Shown here: in pieces, positions 61,881 to 64,000 of the stretch
Layout: every line of letters starts with the position of its first letter
Numbering within the stretch: position 1 is the stretch's first letter
DNA from: Arsukibacterium perlucidum DSM 18276
GTDB lineage: Bacteria > Pseudomonadota > Gammaproteobacteria > Enterobacterales > Alteromonadaceae
Length of the DNA: 64,000 nt
Assembly (NCBI RefSeq): GCF_000382165.1
Contig: NZ_KB907708.1
Location: 88,261 to 152,260, forward strand
Direction of reading: 5' to 3'
Made by a program: the position numbers and the translations under genes
The notes under the pieces: generated by a model
Databases searched by the model: none
Told to the model about the DNA's origin: nothing
What the model saw: the letters and a program-made list of their open reading frames with translations, nothing else

Positions 61881-63134
61881 TTAGTGTTCCTTACTAAACA
61901 AGGCTTTAATAAAGTCCTGGCTATTGAACTGGCGTAAATCATCTATCGCCTCACCAACACCAATGTAACGAATAGGTACCGTAAACTGATTAGCTATAGC
62001 AAAAATAACGCCGCCCTTGGCAGTGCCATCCAGTTTGGTCAGAGTGATGCCGGTCAATGGCACCGCTTCATTAAATAACTTTGCCTGGCTTATTGCATTC
62101 TGGCCGGTGCCCGCATCAAGTGTCAGCATAACTTCATGCGGCGCAGCAGCATCAATTTTCTGCAATACCCGGACGATTTTTTTCAGCTCTTCCATTAAGT
62201 GCGCTTTGTTTTGCAAGCGGCCTGCGGTATCTGCAATTAAAATATCCACTTTACGGGCTTTTGCTGCCTGATAAGCATCAAAAATAACCGAAGCGCTGTC
62301 GGCGCCGGTATGCTGAGCAATAACAGGAATCGCATTACGCTCGCCCCAAACCTGCAGTTGCTCTACCGCGGCAGCACGGAAAGTATCACCAGCAGCCAGC
62401 ATAACGGATTTACCCTGCTGCCTGAATTGCTGGGCCATTTTACCTATAGTGGTGGTTTTACCAACGCCATTTACTCCTACCATCAGAATAACAAAAGGCC
62501 CTGCCGGGTTACTGGCTATCAGGGGTTGCTCAACTTTGGCAAGTAATGCTGCCATGTCCAGCTGTAGCTGATTAAACAACAAACCAGCATCTTTTAATGC
62601 CTTGCGGTTTGCATGTTGGGTCAGTTGGCTGATTAGCTGCGAAGTGGTATCCATGCCAACGTCGGCCATCAGCAACTGGGTTTCCAGTTCCTCATACAGT
62701 TCATCATCAATTTTCTTGCCAGTGAACAAACCGGCCAGGCCGTCGCCCAGATTCTGGCTGGTTTTTGCCAAACCTTGTCTTAGCCGGCTGAAAAAACCTG
62801 CTTTCTTAGCAGCTGTTATTGTTACCGGCTCAAACGCAGCTGCCGGTTGAGGCGGTTGACTGACCGGCTCAGGGCCTGAAGCAACACCGGCTACCTCAGA
62901 GGCTTTACTGTCATCCGATACTGTCGCTTCGGGCTGCCCGGTCAGAGGTTTGCCGGCTATTAAAGGCGGCGCTGCGTTTGCATCCTGTGGCGGTACTTGT
63001 TCAGCTGCAGCGCTGCCAGGCTTTGCCTCAGCGTTTTTAGCCGGTTCAACAGGCTGCTTGGCCTGATCAGGTTCCGGCGCGGCTGTTTTTTTACCCAGGC
63101 CAAGCCAGGAGAAAAGATTTTTCTGTTTTGTCAT
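61881..63134 (-). CDS. ftsY: Signal recognition particle receptor FtsY
   Basis: 417 aa. Low-complexity Ala/Pro/Glu-rich N-terminal A domain (about 20-120), then the NG GTPase domain with GVNGVGKTTTIGKMA (G1), DTFRAAAVEQL, DTAGRLQNKAHLMEEL and TKLDGTAKGG. Receives SRP-ribosome complexes at the membrane. The ATG at 63134 is chosen over a TTG at 63155. Divergent from rsmD. Confidence 0.97.
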   Translation of the reverse strand: MTKQKNLFSWLGLGKKTAAPEPDQAKQPVEPAKNAEAKPGSAAAEQVPPQDANAAPPLIAGKPLTGQPEATVSDDSKASEVAGVASGPEPVSQPPQPAAAFEPVTITAAKKAGFFSRLRQGLAKTSQNLGDGLAGLFTGKKIDDELYEELETQLLMADVGMDTTSQLISQLTQHANRKALKDAGLLFNQLQLDMAALLAKVEQPLIASNPAGPFVILMVGVNGVGKTTTIGKMAQQFRQQGKSVMLAAGDTFRAAAVEQLQVWGERNAIPVIAQHTGADSASVIFDAYQAAKARKVDILIADTAGRLQNKAHLMEELKKIVRVLQKIDAAAPHEVMLTLDAGTGQNAISQAKLFNEAVPLTGITLTKLDGTAKGGVIFAIANQFTVPIRYIGVGEAIDDLRQFNSQDFIKALFSKEH

Positions 63135-63215
63135 AAGCTTTTGTGTCGAAGGCAATATTCAGGATAAAATTGCTGCTAATACTATCACCTTTAACTCGCA
63201 GGCAAAACGGAAACG

Positions 63216-63809
63216 ATGAAACAAGCTAAAACCGCCAAAGGCAAAACCGGCCAACCCGGTTTTGTCAGAATTATCAGCGGTCAGTGGCGGGGCAGACGTT
63301 TACCCGTTGCCGACGTGATTGGCCTGCGGCCGACGACTGACCGGGTAAAAGAAACCTTATTTAACTGGTTAATGCATGATGTCAGCGACAGCACGGTGCT
63401 GGATTGCTTCAGCGGTTCCGGTGCGCTCGCTTTTGAAGCGTTATCACGCTACGCAGGTTATGCCACTCTGGTTGAAAAAGATCCGGCCCAGGCCAAACGG
63501 CTGCAAGCACTGCTGACCAGTTTAAATGCCAGCCAGGCTGAAGTGGTAAACAGCGACTGTTTACGTTTTCTGGCACAACCGGCCAATCGTCAGTATCAGA
63601 TAGTGCTGGTTGACCCGCCCTTCCGGCAAAACCTGGCGCTACCTTGTTGCCAATTGCTGCAGCAACAGGGATGGCTTAGCCCCAATGCGTTAATTTATCT
63701 GGAAACAGAGAAAGAACTACCCCTGACTGATATACCGGCCAACTGGAGACTGCTAAAAGAGAAAGTGGCTGGCCAGCTGGCATATCGTTTGTGGTTGAAT
63801 CCAGCATAA
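63216..63809 (+). CDS. rsmD: 16S rRNA (guanine-966-N2)-methyltransferase
   Basis: 197 aa. Rossmann-fold SAM methyltransferase acting on 16S G966. Features are RIISGQWRGRRLPV, LRPTTDRVKETLFNWL, the SAM motif VLDCFSGSGALAFEAL and catalytic motif LVDPPF. Divergent from ftsY, as in E. coli. Confidence 0.97.
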   Translation: MKQAKTAKGKTGQPGFVRIISGQWRGRRLPVADVIGLRPTTDRVKETLFNWLMHDVSDSTVLDCFSGSGALAFEALSRYAGYATLVEKDPAQAKRLQALLTSLNASQAEVVNSDCLRFLAQPANRQYQIVLVDPPFRQNLALPCCQLLQQQGWLSPNALIYLETEKELPLTDIPANWRLLKEKVAGQLAYRLWLNPA

Positions 63810-63824
63810 GTGTCATTATTTTTT

Positions 63825-64000
63825 CTGAGGGATCCCCACGAATTTGACCACAGTATCAGCTCTTTTCCATTTTGATTACTGCCCAATCTGACTCTGCCGC
63901 CCAGAGCATGATTTGCCTTATTGCAGCCTGTATCTGCTCAATGCTCAGCCCTAACTTTGCTACCTTGCATAGCCGCCTACCCAGGTAGTTAAACGACAAT
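63825..64000. mobile_element. Putative end of an IS10-like (IS4 family) insertion sequence
   Basis: CTGAGGGATCCCC at 63825-63837 closely resembles the IS10 terminal inverted repeat CTGAGAGATCCCC, as I recall it. Starting 31 bp inside that end, an open frame runs leftward from the window edge with the orientation expected for a transposase 3' end. The other end and any target duplication are outside the window. Confidence 0.5.
63856..64000 (-). CDS. Partial open frame, possible transposase C-terminus
   Basis: 47 C-terminal residues in a frame open to the window edge, ending LWAAESDWAVIKMEKS before a TGA (63856-63858). I do not recognise the protein from this piece. The adjacent IS10-like terminal repeat suggests a transposase; that is context only. 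Confidence 0.35.
   Translation of the reverse strand, partial: LSFNYLGRRLCKVAKLGLSIEQIQAAIRQIMLWAAESDWAVIKMEKS

Overview
The window comes from a gammaproteobacterium of moderate GC content. Gene content and order point to the Alteromonadales, probably the Rheinheimera/Arsukibacterium/Alishewanella group. This placement is inference from protein style and synteny; no rRNA or marker tree is available. No rRNA, tRNA or CRISPR array was found.

Layout. 1-8.9 kb: 5' part of argC (minus), a large beta-propeller diguanylate cyclase, then the methionine operon metB-metL-metF facing metJ, with MetJ operators between them. 9.0-16.5 kb: a block that E. coli lacks between metJ and rpmE. It holds a NarL-type two-component pair, a membrane protein plus short-chain dehydrogenase, a shortened GlgC-like nucleotidyltransferase behind a perfect FNR box, a short malic enzyme and a Sel1-repeat secreted protein. 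16.5-22.1 kb: conserved rpmE / priA-ftsN-hslV-hslU-DUF971. 22.1-26.7 kb: an HBM-type chemoreceptor, a membrane GGDEF/EAL protein and rraA. 26.7-34.7 kb: histidine utilisation (hutG, hutI, hutC, hutU, hutH), interrupted by an EAL protein. 34.9-40 kb: a second chemoreceptor, an unusual membrane protein with an Mrr-like domain, and yiiD-dtd-yihY. 40-47 kb: typA, then the nitrogen module glnA, a DUF4124 gene, ntrB and ntrC, with NtrC sites and a sigma-54 promoter. 47-50.7 kb: a Spy/CpxP-like gene facing cpxRA-pldB, then trmL. 51-59 kb: a doubly degenerate GGDEF/EAL protein, gpsA-secB-grxC-yibN (minus) and gpmI-envC-yibQ (plus). 59-64 kb: rpoH, ftsX, ftsE, ftsY (minus), rsmD (plus) and what looks like the end of an IS10-like insertion sequence at the right edge.

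Most of the window is ordinary core genome, and no new defence or mobile system was found. The most notable signals are regulatory. A perfect CIRCE element (HrcA operator) lies in front of rpoH, which would place the heat-shock sigma factor under a second heat-shock repressor. A perfect FNR box precedes the odd truncated GlgC homologue. A perfect 11-bp inverted repeat sits between the NarL-type sensor kinase and its divergent neighbour. A 48-bp perfect palindrome lies between yibQ and rpoH. Among the proteins, the c-di-GMP enzymes show graded decay (one intact cyclase, two likely phosphodiesterases with dead cyclase domains, one protein with both domains degenerate), and one membrane protein carries an Mrr-like domain lacking the catalytic residues.
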